The translations under genes and the position numbers were made by a program. Below are positions 1 through 8,624 of a stretch of 64,000 bases of DNA, piece after piece (the first letter of the stretch is position 1; every line of letters begins with the position of its first letter). This DNA is from Mucilaginibacter oryzae. GTDB lineage: Bacteria; Bacteroidota; Bacteroidia; Sphingobacteriales; Sphingobacteriaceae. Location of the stretch: positions 124,001-188,000 of the forward strand of contig NZ_QGHA01000007.1 of NCBI RefSeq assembly GCF_003148845.1, in the 5' to 3' direction. The notes beneath the pieces are model-generated. The model did no database searches and was not told where the DNA came from. It saw nothing but the letters and a program-made list of their open reading frames with translations.

Positions 1-140
1 GCGATGCGGGCAAGCCTACGGTATTGGAAGAAGATGGACCGATGACGGCCGCTTTTGTAGAGATGGCGCAGCGCGTGGCACAACAGGTGGCCATATCAAA
101 CGCCAGGGCGCTGGGTGGCGAAAATGTTGTAAATAATTAA
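1..140 (+). CDS. mrp: Mrp/NBP35-family Fe-S carrier ATPase, C-terminal end (partial)
   Basis: Only the last 45 codons are inside the window; the reading frame opens at base 3 and ends in TAA at 138-140. The tail carries a GPMTAAFVEMAQRVAQQVAI-like segment typical of the C-terminal end of bacterial Mrp (ApbC) P-loop ATPases, which carry and transfer Fe-S clusters in the cytoplasm. The nucleotide-binding motifs lie upstream of the window and cannot be checked. The NifU-domain gene starts 31 bases downstream on the same strand; Mrp next to a NifU-domain protein fits a shared Fe-S role and is a common Bacteroidota arrangement. The identification rests on the tail and the neighbour, so it is moderately sure. 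Confidence 0.6.
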   Translation, partial: DAGKPTVLEEDGPMTAAFVEMAQRVAQQVAISNARALGGENVVNN

Positions 141-171
141 TAACTTTACATATCATTATAAATTAATAAAA

Positions 172-450
172 ATGAGTTTATTAAGTGAGGTAGAGGCAGC
201 ATTGGATACCATCCGTCCGTATCTGGAGGCTGATGGCGGGAATGTTTCTGTTGAAGAAATAACCCCCGAAAATGTAGTGAAGTTAAAGCTGTTAGGTTCG
301 TGCGGATCGTGCCCTATGAGTATCATGACCCTTAAAGCGGGTATTGAGCAGGCCATTAAAAAAGCCGTGCCCGAGGTTACCGCTATTGAAGCAATAAACC
401 TGACTGATATTAACGACCCGAACGCAGTGCTGCCCGAAAACCTGCGCTAA
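172..450 (+). CDS. NifU-family Fe-S cluster scaffold protein
   Basis: A 92-residue protein made only of the NifU C-terminal (Nfu) domain. The cluster-binding motif is seen as GSCGSCPMS with Cys44 and Cys47; Nfu proteins dimerise and hold a 4Fe-4S cluster between the two CxxC pairs for delivery to apo-proteins in the cytosol. The N-terminal helix LSEVEAALDTIRPYLEADGG is the usual start of this family, which supports the ATG at 172. Length matches stand-alone Nfu proteins. It follows the Mrp end by 31 bases and is probably co-transcribed with it. No signal peptide is seen. Confidence 0.9.
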   Translation: MSLLSEVEAALDTIRPYLEADGGNVSVEEITPENVVKLKLLGSCGSCPMSIMTLKAGIEQAIKKAVPEVTAIEAINLTDINDPNAVLPENLR

Positions 451-570
451 TGTTAAGATTTGTTAAATTCAATGCTTAATTACACGTTATAAGGTAATTT
501 TGAAAAAGATTGAAAACTATTTTGGCGCACACGGCGTACTATATACCGTAGCCAGTTAGTTAATAGTGTT

Positions 571-1200
571 ATGAAATATTTAGTTGGCATATTATTACTC
601 TTTGTTTCGATAGGCGCTTTCGCTCAAAAAAGCGATAACAGGCCTATTGTACAATTTACGGGGATAGTACGCAACGCCGATAGCAGCAAGGTTACCATTC
701 CATACGTAACCATTACCAACCTGTCGGCCAATAAGGTTGTTAACACCAGTAACTATAAAGGCTACTTCTCGTTTGTAGCGCATGAGCAGGATACCCTGAG
801 CTTTAGCTGCGTAGGGTACGCGAAGGTGCTGGTAGTAATTCCTTCAAAAGTTGCTAACCAGAGTTACACCACAGAAGTTGCTTTAAAAGCTCAGATTATT
901 AACCTGCCTACTTTCCACGTTTTTCCATGGGCTACTACCGATGAGTTCAAGAAAGATTTTCTGACCATTAAACTTGCGGATGACGACCTGGAAATTGCAC
1001 GTAAAAACATCAGCAAAGCAACATTATCGGCTTTGTATAACACGCTGCCCCGCAACGCGCAGGAAATCCAGTCGGCAAATGCGCAGGCTATGCATACCAG
1101 CATTGTCAACCAGCATTCGCTTACCCCCAACCCGTTGTTAAACCCCTTTGCATGGGGTAGTTTGATCAAAACTATTTCTGACGCGGATAATAAGAAGTAA
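571..1200 (+). CDS. Secreted carboxypeptidase-regulatory-like domain protein, function unknown
   Basis: A 209-residue protein with a signal peptide (residues 1-18, ending in GAFAQ). Residues about 28-90 look like a CarboxypepD_reg-like beta-sandwich: GIVRNADSSK, PYVTITNLSANKVVNTSNYKGYFSF and DTLSFSCVGY, the pattern that also opens TonB-linked receptors. The rest (about 95-209) is helical with no motif I recognise. The protein is probably periplasmic or attached to the outer membrane. It has its own 120-base upstream region and no clear operon partner. Only the domain is recognised; the role is unknown. Confidence 0.75.
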   Translation: MKYLVGILLLFVSIGAFAQKSDNRPIVQFTGIVRNADSSKVTIPYVTITNLSANKVVNTSNYKGYFSFVAHEQDTLSFSCVGYAKVLVVIPSKVANQSYTTEVALKAQIINLPTFHVFPWATTDEFKKDFLTIKLADDDLEIARKNISKATLSALYNTLPRNAQEIQSANAQAMHTSIVNQHSLTPNPLLNPFAWGSLIKTISDADNKK

Positions 1201-1336
1201 GGTTTCCTTCCATTTCTTTTGTTTGATCACGTCAAGGCGCCGAAGCGAAGATCTTATTTAAGCTTAAGGTTGTTTCACTGCACTACTTCTGCCGAATATT
1301 GATTGAACTTTAGCAGTATAAAATATTTAAACATTT

Positions 1337-1816
1337 TTATTGACCTTCAGAAAAATGCCTTTTAGTTTCGTTTGCAAGGCTTTCTCCTAGCGCTTTATTG
1401 ATCATATCTCGTGCCTGCCTGGCAGAATAATTTCCTGTTAAAGAAAGGTGTCCTCCCACTGTTAGTTGCAAAGGTAGTTTTGATTCATATTCTTTTATTG
1501 TTGCCTCGGCCGTATAATCGATCGATTTGTATAAGGGAATCCATAATGGACCGGTTTCTAAGGTTTTAACAGAAATAACAACTGGTTTAGTTTTATTTAT
1601 TGCTTTATACAATGTGTCCTTTTCATGCAGCACAATTACAGAAAGGTCTTCCGGCTTCACTTTGGTTAGGCCGAACGGAGCGTTTGCTGTTTGGCTCGGC
1701 CAACTCGCCATAGTGTATGCGCTCGATTCGGTTTTATAGTAGCTAAAGTTTAAAGAGGCAATAGCAATTAAAACTAAGCCTATCACTATGTAAATTATTT
1801 TCCTACGCGATTTCAT
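1337..1816 (-). CDS. Hypothetical membrane-anchored protein
   Basis: A 159-residue protein with a basic N-terminus (MKSRRKI) followed by one hydrophobic segment at about residues 7-25, which is either an uncleaved membrane anchor or a signal anchor. The rest would be periplasmic and is mixed alpha/beta, with no motif I can assign. It stands alone on the minus strand between a plus-strand gene and modC. Composition is like its neighbours. I do not recognise the family. Confidence 0.6.
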   Translation of the reverse strand: MKSRRKIIYIVIGLVLIAIASLNFSYYKTESSAYTMASWPSQTANAPFGLTKVKPEDLSVIVLHEKDTLYKAINKTKPVVISVKTLETGPLWIPLYKSIDYTAEATIKEYESKLPLQLTVGGHLSLTGNYSARQARDMINKALGESLANETKRHFSEGQ

Positions 1817-1882
1817 AGTTATTTAAGTTAGGTAAAGGTTTCATTTAATAAGTGTTGGATACCTGACTATAGAAATTGTTAC

Positions 1883-1999
1883 ATGAAGAAGAATGATAAA
1901 AAGATCAATATCTCCGCTGTTGCTGGTATTTTTATGGCATCACTTATGCTCCTGATAAAAGCATTGCGTCTTAGCGACTTTGCGCGCCTAAAATTTTAA
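1883..1999 (+). CDS. Possible 38-residue small membrane protein
   Basis: An open frame from ATG 1883 to TAA 1997-1999 encodes a basic head (MKKNDKK) followed by one hydrophobic helix (about residues 9-28) and a basic tail. That layout fits a small single-pass membrane protein. Against it, the 3' part overlaps a low-complexity stretch around 1965-2035 with repeated TTGCGTC/TTAGCGACTTTGCG words that recur in non-coding DNA of this phylum, so the frame may be accidental. No conserved motif is visible. Confidence 0.2.
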   Translation: MKKNDKKINISAVAGIFMASLMLLIKALRLSDFARLKF

Positions 2000-2057
2000 A
2001 CTATCCAAAATTTAAAACTTAGCGCCTTTGTCTCTTTAATGCACCTAAAGCTATTAC

Positions 2058-2687
2058 TCATTCGCCAATCCCCTCAAAATCCATCACCTCCCCCTCAAAC
2101 AACTCCAGCTCCTGCTGATTATGGCTTACTATCAAGGCAGTCACCCCCAACTCAGCCAAAACAAGCTTCAACTCCCCTATCAGCTCCATTTTCATTTTAC
2201 TATCCAACGCAGAAAAAGGCTCATCCATTAAAAGCACCTTAGGCTTAATAGCCAGCGCCCGCAAAATAGCCAATCGCTGTTGTTGCCCTCCTGAAAGATG
2301 ATCTGGTTTATGGGTAGCTAACGTATCCAGCTTACCTAAATGCAATAAGCGGTTTATCCATTCAGTATCTTTAGTGGCATACTGCAAATGCTCAATAACC
2401 GTCATGTTAGGGAAAAGCGCGTAGTTTTGAAAAACAAAGCCGGTATTTCTTTTTTGTGGCGAAAGGTTGATTTTGCGCGATGAATCAAACCACGGCAAGC
2501 CATTAACAATAATCTCCCCCTGATCGGGATCAGTAAGACTGGCGATCAATTTCAATAATGTAGTTTTGCCCGATCCAGATGGACCGTAAATTTTGGTGAT
2601 GCCGCCGCCCGCGAACGTCCGGTTTATTTGCAGCACTTGTTGCCCTTTGTAGGCATTCAGCTTTTTCTCTACGTTGATCCTGATCAT
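2058..2687 (-). CDS. modC: Molybdate ABC transporter ATP-binding protein ModC
   Basis: A 209-residue ABC ATPase that powers molybdate import with ModB and ModA. Visible motifs are Walker A GPSGSGKT at residues 35-42, a Q-loop region (FVFQNYALFP), the signature LSGGQQQR, and Walker B LLMDEPFSALD. It is shorter than the roughly 350-residue E. coli ModC because the C-terminal TOBE (oxyanion-binding) domain is absent, which is a frequent compact form. It overlaps modB by 4 bases (ATGA), so the two are translationally coupled. The modABC order on the minus strand is modA first, modC last. Confidence 0.88.
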   Translation of the reverse strand: MIRINVEKKLNAYKGQQVLQINRTFAGGGITKIYGPSGSGKTTLLKLIASLTDPDQGEIIVNGLPWFDSSRKINLSPQKRNTGFVFQNYALFPNMTVIEHLQYATKDTEWINRLLHLGKLDTLATHKPDHLSGGQQQRLAILRALAIKPKVLLMDEPFSALDSKMKMELIGELKLVLAELGVTALIVSHNQQELELFEGEVMDFEGIGE

Positions 2688-3355
2688 GCTAAAGGGCTTT
2701 TTGCGTGGTAACGGTTAAATACAAAAACGCCGGTTACCAAAACAAAGGTTATGGCGAACAAAACAAGCGAGTAATTATTTGCCGAGGCATAATCCATTTT
2801 CTCCACCGAATCGTAAACCGCTATCGAGGCCACCCGCGTAACACCTGGGATATTGCCGCCTATCATCAGCACCACGCCAAACTCTCCCAAAGTATGGGCA
2901 AAAGTTAACACGGCGGCGGTAAATAAAGAAGGCCTGATGTTGGGCAGCAATACATACCAGAATGTTTGCCAACCGCTTTTGCCTAAAGTGTAAGATGCTT
3001 CGGCCAATGATGAGGGTAATTGCTGCAAAGCGGATTTCACCGGCCCTATCATAAAAGGCATACTGTAAATAACCGAGGCTACAATCAATCCGGGAAAAGA
3101 AAAAACCAGCTGTACATCAAAACTCTCATACAGCCATTTGCCAAAACCGTGCTTCGGACTAAAAGTTAGCAACAAATAAAACCCTAATACTGAGGGAGGC
3201 AGCACCAGCGGCATAGTAATAATGGCTTCAATAAGTATTTTGAAAAACGCCCTGCCACGTGATAGCCACCAGGCAAGGGGCAGCCCGATAAGCAGCAATA
3301 TTAAGGTGGTGATGCCTGCCAATTTTAACGTGAGCCATATGGGCGATAGATCCAT
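2684..3355 (-). CDS. modB: Molybdate ABC transporter permease ModB
   Basis: A 223-residue inner-membrane permease with about five hydrophobic segments. The cytoplasmic EAA loop that contacts the ATPase is seen as EASYTLGKSGWQTF in the second half, and PLVLPPSVLGFYLL is characteristic of ModB. I chose ATG 3355 over the in-frame TTG at 3358. It lies 15 bases downstream of modA and overlaps modC by 4 bases, giving a complete three-gene importer. Substrate assignment to molybdate (or tungstate) comes mainly from ModA. Confidence 0.87.
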   Translation of the reverse strand: MDLSPIWLTLKLAGITTLILLLIGLPLAWWLSRGRAFFKILIEAIITMPLVLPPSVLGFYLLLTFSPKHGFGKWLYESFDVQLVFSFPGLIVASVIYSMPFMIGPVKSALQQLPSSLAEASYTLGKSGWQTFWYVLLPNIRPSLFTAAVLTFAHTLGEFGVVLMIGGNIPGVTRVASIAVYDSVEKMDYASANNYSLVLFAITFVLVTGVFVFNRYHAKSPLA

Positions 3356-3370
3356 CAATAAAAATACTAA

Positions 3371-4147
3371 TTATGGTATACGGTAGCCGTATGCTTTAAA
3401 AATACTTTTTGCCGCCGGGCTTAGTATATACCTGTAAAACTTTTCGGCACCGGCATTGGCGGCGCCGTGTTTCAGTATTACCATGCCCTGTAGTATCGGA
3501 TCGTAGGCTTTGGGGTCGATAATTTTATAAAACAGCGGCGATTTATCACCCGCTTCTTTAACCAGCGATTGAGTGGTGAAACCCACATCAACCACACCTG
3601 TAGTGATATAGGTATTTACCTGGGCAATGCTTTCGCCATAAACTGTTTTTGGTTTTACATCGTCCAGAATCCCTTTGCCTGCCAATAACTGTTCGGCAGC
3701 CCTGCCGTAGGGCGCGATAGCCGGATTGCCGATGGCTACCTTTTTAATGCGCGCGCTTAACAGCAGGCGCTCCCAGTTATCAAAACCAATATTTTGGTTA
3801 CTGCAAATGATGAGGCTACCCGATGCATACACAACCGGCTTTAGCGTTGTGAGCCCTTTCTTAAAAAGCGTTTCGGGGAAATCCATATCGGCAGATAAAA
3901 ACACATCGAAAGGTGCACCGTTGCTGATCTGCGCAACCAACTTGCCCGATGAACCGATAACGGGCGAGACGGTAAGCCCTGTTTTTTGTTTAAAATCTTT
4001 TTGTAAAGCCTCCATCACGGGTTGCAGGTTGGCAGCGGCCGCTACCCTGATATCCTGGGCCAACGCGCTAAACTCTGTTGCCAAAAACAGCACCAATAAA
4101 AAAAATATTTTTTTTATTGGCTTGGTATTGTATTGTTCGTTTTTCAT
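3371..4147 (-). CDS. modA: Molybdate ABC transporter substrate-binding protein ModA
   Basis: A 258-residue periplasmic binding protein. A signal peptide covers about residues 1-31 (ending ALAQD). The mature start IRVAAAANLQPVMEAL, the IGSSGKLVAQISNGAPFDVF segment and the internal APYGRAAEQLL are hallmarks of ModA and hold residues that bind the oxyanion. It is the first gene of the modABC operon. The roughly 220 bases to the divergent GH30 gene must hold its promoter, but I see neither a ModE palindrome nor a molybdenum-cofactor riboswitch there. Confidence 0.9.
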   Translation of the reverse strand: MKNEQYNTKPIKKIFFLLVLFLATEFSALAQDIRVAAAANLQPVMEALQKDFKQKTGLTVSPVIGSSGKLVAQISNGAPFDVFLSADMDFPETLFKKGLTTLKPVVYASGSLIICSNQNIGFDNWERLLLSARIKKVAIGNPAIAPYGRAAEQLLAGKGILDDVKPKTVYGESIAQVNTYITTGVVDVGFTTQSLVKEAGDKSPLFYKIIDPKAYDPILQGMVILKHGAANAGAEKFYRYILSPAAKSIFKAYGYRIP

Positions 4148-4370
4148 GAGATTAATGGTTTTACGGCTTTATATCACTGTTTTGGCTTGGTATTAAAGCG
4201 TATCATAATTTTAAAAAAAGGCGTTTTTGATACTGTTACGCCACAATCCCGCTCTTGTTACAGCCAAAATCACGTTATATATTAGTGATGTTAAGCTATC
4301 AAATAAACCAAATTTTAACAAAAATAAAGCTTTTAAACTGCCATAAGTTTACCGGCTTTGTATACTAACC

Positions 4371-5858
4371 ATGAAAAAAAATTTAACCCAAGTGCTGTTA
4401 GCCACATTCATTACAATCGGAGTTTTTAGCGGGCAGGCCTGCGGCAAAAAGTCAACTGCTACGCCCCCTATACCTACCGACCCGGTCGACCCTCCGGTAA
4501 CGCCCACCAAAAGCGACGTTTCCATGTGGCTTACCACTGCCGATAAGTCTGTTGCTTTCGCAAAACAAGGTACCGTCATTAATTTCAGCAATGCTGCCGG
4601 CAGCGGTACAACAACTATCAGCATTGATGGTAATACTACCTACCAAACTATTGATGGCTTTGGTTTTTGCCTTACCGGCGGCAGCGCCAGCCTGATTAAC
4701 GCCATGACAGCGCAAAAAAAGGACGACCTGTTAAAAGAGCTTTTTTCTACCGACGACAACCATATCGGCATCAGTTACCTCCGCATCAGCATCGGCGCGT
4801 CTGATTTAAGCGCTACTGATTATACGTATGATGATATTTCGCCGGATGTTAAAGAGGATGTCGAACTCAAAAACTTCTCCATTGATATGGAAAAAACAGA
4901 TCTGCTTCCTATCCTGAAAAAGATCCTGGCCATAAACCCCAACATTAAAATATTAGGCAGTCCCTGGACAGCCCCTACCTGGATGAAGCTTAATACCCTC
5001 GGCTTTAACGGTTTTAAAGGAGGCACGCTTAACCCGGCTTACTACGAAGTTTATGCCAAATACTTTGTAAAATATATCCAGGCCATGAAAGCCGAAGGTA
5101 TTACCATTGATGCCGTTACCCCTCAAAATGAACCGCTAAATGCCTATAATAACCCGGCTATGTACATGGAATCTGCCGATCAGGCCAAATTTGTTCAGAA
5201 CCTCGGCACTGCTTTTAAAATTGCCGGCTTAAACACCAAGATTATAGTTTGGGATCATAACGCCGATAACACCGCCTACCCGATGGATATTTTTAAAGAT
5301 GCCGCTGCTAACCCTTTTGTTGATGGCTCGGCATTTCACCTGTACAATGGCGATATTAATAACCTGCAGGCTGTACATGATGCCTACCCGGCTAAAAACC
5401 TGTACTTCACTGAACAGTACACACCCTCGACAGGTGGCTTTGGCGGCGATTTAAACTGGCACGTAACCAACTTAATTGTAGGCGCAACCCGCAACTGGTG
5501 CCGCAACGTGCTGGAATGGAACCTGGCCAACAATCCTGATTTCGGCCCCCATACTGAAGGCGGTTGCGATGTTTGCAAAGGAGCCCTAACTATCAATTCC
5601 GCATCAGATGTTACGCGTAATGTTTCTTACTACATTATCGCTCATGCATCTAAATTTGTGCGGCCGGGTGCAGTGCGCATTTCGTCTACCGCAGTTGGCG
5701 CACTGCCTAACGTAGCCTTTAAAAATACCGACGGCAGCAAAGTACTCATTGTACTAAACTCGAGCGGCAGCCAGCAAACCTTCAATTTCAAGATAGACGG
5801 AAAATCGGCCACAAGCACGCTGGCCAATGGTTCGGTTGCCACTTATGTGTGGCAATAA
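4371..5858 (+). CDS. GH30-family beta-glucanase lipoprotein (no accessory domain)
   Basis: A 495-residue secreted glycoside hydrolase of family GH30, probably subfamily 3 (endo-beta-1,6-glucanase or related). The signal ends at a lipobox-like GQACGKKS, so it is likely a lipoprotein on the cell surface. The GH30 hallmarks are visible: IDGFGFCLTGGSA, the acid/base Glu254 in TPQNEPLN and the nucleophile Glu348 in YFTEQY, with PWTAPTWMK between. The C-terminal beta-domain ends at the protein's end, without the fascin-like module found in the second GH30 of this locus. It is divergent from modA. The family is sure; the precise linkage specificity is inferred. Confidence 0.88.
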   Translation: MKKNLTQVLLATFITIGVFSGQACGKKSTATPPIPTDPVDPPVTPTKSDVSMWLTTADKSVAFAKQGTVINFSNAAGSGTTTISIDGNTTYQTIDGFGFCLTGGSASLINAMTAQKKDDLLKELFSTDDNHIGISYLRISIGASDLSATDYTYDDISPDVKEDVELKNFSIDMEKTDLLPILKKILAINPNIKILGSPWTAPTWMKLNTLGFNGFKGGTLNPAYYEVYAKYFVKYIQAMKAEGITIDAVTPQNEPLNAYNNPAMYMESADQAKFVQNLGTAFKIAGLNTKIIVWDHNADNTAYPMDIFKDAAANPFVDGSAFHLYNGDINNLQAVHDAYPAKNLYFTEQYTPSTGGFGGDLNWHVTNLIVGATRNWCRNVLEWNLANNPDFGPHTEGGCDVCKGALTINSASDVTRNVSYYIIAHASKFVRPGAVRISSTAVGALPNVAFKNTDGSKVLIVLNSSGSQQTFNFKIDGKSATSTLANGSVATYVWQ

Positions 5859-5983
5859 ATGTTTTTTAAATAAAACCTGCTAAAAATTAGCGTTTTAAAT
5901 AACTGTATAACATACTTTTAATAGGAATAGAAAAATAAATATATTATAATTGTATCCGGCCTGACGCTAACCAAACAACCATT

Positions 5984-6024
5984 TTTTCGCGCCCGCAATG
6001 AAAACACCGTTGCAGGCGCGAAAA
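5984..6024 (+). other. Hairpin between GH30 gene and receptor gene
   Basis: A 15-base arm at 5984-5998 (TTTTCGCGCCCGCAA) pairs with 6010-6024 (TTGCAGGCGCGAAAA) with one mismatch and an 11-base loop. The arms begin and end in T and A runs, so it could terminate transcription on either strand. It lies 125 bases after the GH30 stop and 19 bases before the next start, so it could also be a 5' leader hairpin. It is clearly seen as structure; its role is inferred. Confidence 0.6.
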
Positions 6025-6043
6025 CCATCTATCTACCGAGCCT

Positions 6044-7951
6044 ATGTTTAAAATTGTACTAAGGTATCTTGTAGTTGTTGTTACCCTTTTTTTATGCCTG
6101 CCGCCCCGCATAAAAGCGCAAACTACCGTACAAATAAATGATAAGGTAAGCCAGCGTATTTTTGAATATCAGCAAATTATTTATTTTGAAGATACAACAG
6201 GGAAACTCGGTCTCGATGGAATCCATGCTGCTTATATGGCCGGTAAATTCAGGCAAAACCATGAGCCAACCCCTGTAACCCGCCATAACAAATCGGCTTA
6301 TTGGTACCGTATAAAAATAGGCAAGTCCAACCCAACCAGTAACAACTGGATCCTTGAATTTTTTGATCAGACTATTGATAGCATAACCGTTTATTCGCCT
6401 GTGGGCGAAACCTATAAGTCAACCTCATTGGGCAGCAGCCACCCGTTTGCCGCCCGCTTTTATCGCCATAAAAATTTCAGCGTTAACATCAACAGCAACC
6501 ATGGGCCTGATGATGTTTACTATATCCGCATTAAAGCCAATCACTCGGTAAACGTTATTGTGGTAATGCGCACCGTAAGCCGTTTTATTGGTTACGCGTT
6601 GGATGAGTATTTCTTTTTCGGCGTATTTTATGGCATGATCCTGGTTTTCGGCCTTTACAATTTGATGATGTTTATAGCCATGCGCCAGGTGCAGTACCTG
6701 TACTACATCATTTACAACCTCAGCATCGGTTTGTACGAAATGTGTGCCGATGGCATCGCTTACCAGTACATCTGGCCAAACAACCCCGGCTTTAATAATT
6801 ACGCTTATGGCATCGCCCTGTTTTCGGCAAGTATTTTCGCTATTCTGTTTGCCCAAAAACTGCTTAATTTAAAGGTCAACGCTCCCCGTCTTAATAAGGT
6901 AATCAAGGGCGTAATCATTTTCAGGTGCCTTTATTTCCTGGCCTGCCTTGCCAACATGGCCTGGTTTAACTACAAGATCATCGAGTTTTTACCGCTTTCT
7001 ATTTCATTTTACGCCGGGTGCTATGTATTGATTAAAGGTTATAAACCTGCCCGTTTCTTTGTTATAGGCTATACCTTTTTGCTTACCGGCTTCATTATTA
7101 AAACCTGCATAGCGCTCAATATATGGTGGTTGCCCGTTACCGAGTTTGATTACTACAGCCTCAGCCTTTGTTTTATTATGGAGATGCTGTTCATTTCCTT
7201 TGCCATTGGCGATAAGGTGCGCATCCTCAAAAAAGAGAAAGATGATGCCCAACTCAGCATTATCGCCCAGATGAAACAAAACGAAGAACTGAAAGAAACC
7301 CTGAACCGCAGCCTCGAAAGCCAGGTACGCGAACGCACCCGCGAACTGGTTGAAAAATCAAATATGATTGCCGAGCAAAACGAAGAATTGAGATCGGTTA
7401 ACGAACTGTTGCAACAGCAGGCCGAAGAAATCTCGCGCATGAACGTGCTCCTCGAAAAAGATAACATCATCCTCCACAATGATATCGAAAAAGTAACGCA
7501 CGACAGGGTGATGCTTACCGAAGTTGATTTTGAAGAGTTTAGCCGTATTTACCCCGACAGGGAAACCTGCTTCAAATTCCTGTCTGATTTAAAATGGGAA
7601 CACGGTTATGCCTGCCGCAAATGCAGTAATACCCACTACGGCAGCGGGCACCTCCCCTATAGCCGCCGGTGTTCAAAATGCGGGTACGAAGAATCGGTTA
7701 TCGCTTATACAATTTTACAAAACACCCGCATCCCTATCAATAAAGCTTTTTACATGATCTTCCTGATGTACTCAACCAAGGGCAAGATTTCTTCGCATAA
7801 ACTTTCCGAAATATTATCCATCCGTCAAAGCACTTGCTGGGCCTACAGTTCGCGCATTAAAAAAGTAATGGAACAGCGTAAAAAAGAGATCAAAAACGCC
7901 GGTGATAAGGGCTGGAGTAAACTGGTAATTGATAATAGCACGAATGCCTGA
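6044..7951 (+). CDS. 7TM-DISM membrane receptor fused to IS1595-type transposase zinc ribbon
   Basis: A 635-residue fusion. A signal peptide (about 1-25) is followed by a periplasmic 7TMR-DISM extracellular type-2 sensing domain (about 40-165). A seven-helix 7TMR-DISM membrane region spans about 188-390 and a coiled coil about 392-490. In place of the usual histidine kinase or GGDEF output there is a zinc ribbon with Cys524, Cys527, Cys543 and Cys546 (CRKC ... CSKC), preceded by the IYPDRETCFKFLSDLKW segment. A helical stretch (RIPINKAFYMIFL ... KISSHKLSEILSIRQSTCW) follows and matches the N-terminal region of IS1595-family transposases. No DDE nuclease domain follows, so it is not a transposase. 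Such DNA-binding ribbons could make this a one-piece membrane-bound regulator. The gene is sandwiched between two GH30 genes on the same strand, suggesting control of beta-glucan use. Domain calls are firm; function is inferred. Confidence 0.85.
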   Translation: MFKIVLRYLVVVVTLFLCLPPRIKAQTTVQINDKVSQRIFEYQQIIYFEDTTGKLGLDGIHAAYMAGKFRQNHEPTPVTRHNKSAYWYRIKIGKSNPTSNNWILEFFDQTIDSITVYSPVGETYKSTSLGSSHPFAARFYRHKNFSVNINSNHGPDDVYYIRIKANHSVNVIVVMRTVSRFIGYALDEYFFFGVFYGMILVFGLYNLMMFIAMRQVQYLYYIIYNLSIGLYEMCADGIAYQYIWPNNPGFNNYAYGIALFSASIFAILFAQKLLNLKVNAPRLNKVIKGVIIFRCLYFLACLANMAWFNYKIIEFLPLSISFYAGCYVLIKGYKPARFFVIGYTFLLTGFIIKTCIALNIWWLPVTEFDYYSLSLCFIMEMLFISFAIGDKVRILKKEKDDAQLSIIAQMKQNEELKETLNRSLESQVRERTRELVEKSNMIAEQNEELRSVNELLQQQAEEISRMNVLLEKDNIILHNDIEKVTHDRVMLTEVDFEEFSRIYPDRETCFKFLSDLKWEHGYACRKCSNTHYGSGHLPYSRRCSKCGYEESVIAYTILQNTRIPINKAFYMIFLMYSTKGKISSHKLSEILSIRQSTCWAYSSRIKKVMEQRKKEIKNAGDKGWSKLVIDNSTNA

Positions 7952-8624
7952 ACACGCGGACAATAATTAAAATGGATTTTAAGAATCGATTTTTGATAAT
8001 CATAATGGGCGTTGCCTGCGGCCGGGCTATACGCTCATACTGCATGGCTTTAGCCGCAAGGCCAGTATCCGCTCCTATCCTTAACGTAAAATTTGTCTGA
8101 ATCAAAATTTACAGAATTTTAGAATTAGCAGAATATTAGGAAACCCGAATTAGACTACCGTAGAATCCGGATTTTGATTGCTTCTCTTCGTGTTACCTAT
8201 ACACCTATTACCTGCATCTCTATTTTACCATTTCTTTTCGTAAAAATTAATTGTGAAGCAAGCGTATCAGCAAAAAAAATATATTACTGCAAAAAGGCTT
8301 TGCAAACTATTAAAACTTATTTTTTCTTTTTTGCCGACTGCGATACAAGCGTATTAAATTATTTATAATACACTATATATCAATTATTTATAAAAAATTA
8401 TCTTGATTATTACAGTTAAATTGGCGTAGATTTGTAATAACCAGTTGAAACTATACTTAAACTAACCTATTGAAAAGCATCCTGTTCGGGCTATAATCTA
8501 ATCACCTTGTTAATTGGATGTTATTAAGCCACAGTTAAAATAAGTTAACACCTATTTTTTACTGTGGGCCGGCGGTTTATGCGATAAATTTTACAGGATT
8601 CAAATCAATCAACTAAATCAACAT
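7952..8624. other. 673-base gene-poor region upstream of second GH30 gene
   Basis: No convincing gene is present. A stretch at about 8005-8085 (GGGCGTTGCCTGCGGCC ... CATACTGCATGG ... AAGGCCAGTATCCGC) and the ACAGAATTTTAGAATTAGCAG words at 8110-8135 resemble dispersed non-coding repeats common in this phylum. From 8260 on it is very AT-rich and leads to a candidate promoter (8403-8434). The 190 bases between that promoter and the GH30 start would be an unusually long leader. A 64-codon frame at 8174-8368 has no supporting features. Confidence 0.5.
8403..8434 (+). promoter_or_regulatory. Candidate Bacteroidota promoter for GH30-GH16 pair
   Basis: A perfect -7 element TAGATTTG (TAnnTTTG) at 8427-8434 is preceded by TTG at 8403-8405, 21 bases upstream, close to the -33 TTTG box of the Bacteroidota housekeeping sigma factor. 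It is 190 bases before the GH30 start and is the best match in the gap. Chance matches occur every few kilobases, so it is tentative. Confidence 0.4.

Noticed and set aside
2039-2242. Pro-rich 67-codon frame on the plus strand
   Set aside because: It lies antisense to the end of modC and reads its codons in reverse; composition is an artefact.
4148-4370. Molybdenum-cofactor riboswitch or ModE site before modA
   Set aside because: No matching stem set or ModE palindrome found by eye; only AT-rich sequence with a repeated TTGGCTTGGTATT word.
6044-7951. Intact IS1595 insertion sequence
   Set aside because: Only the zinc ribbon and adjoining helices are present, no DDE domain and no terminal inverted repeats; the part is in frame with a receptor.
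8174-8368. 64-codon frame upstream of the second GH30
   Set aside because: AT-rich, no motif or signal, and it sits in a probable promoter region.
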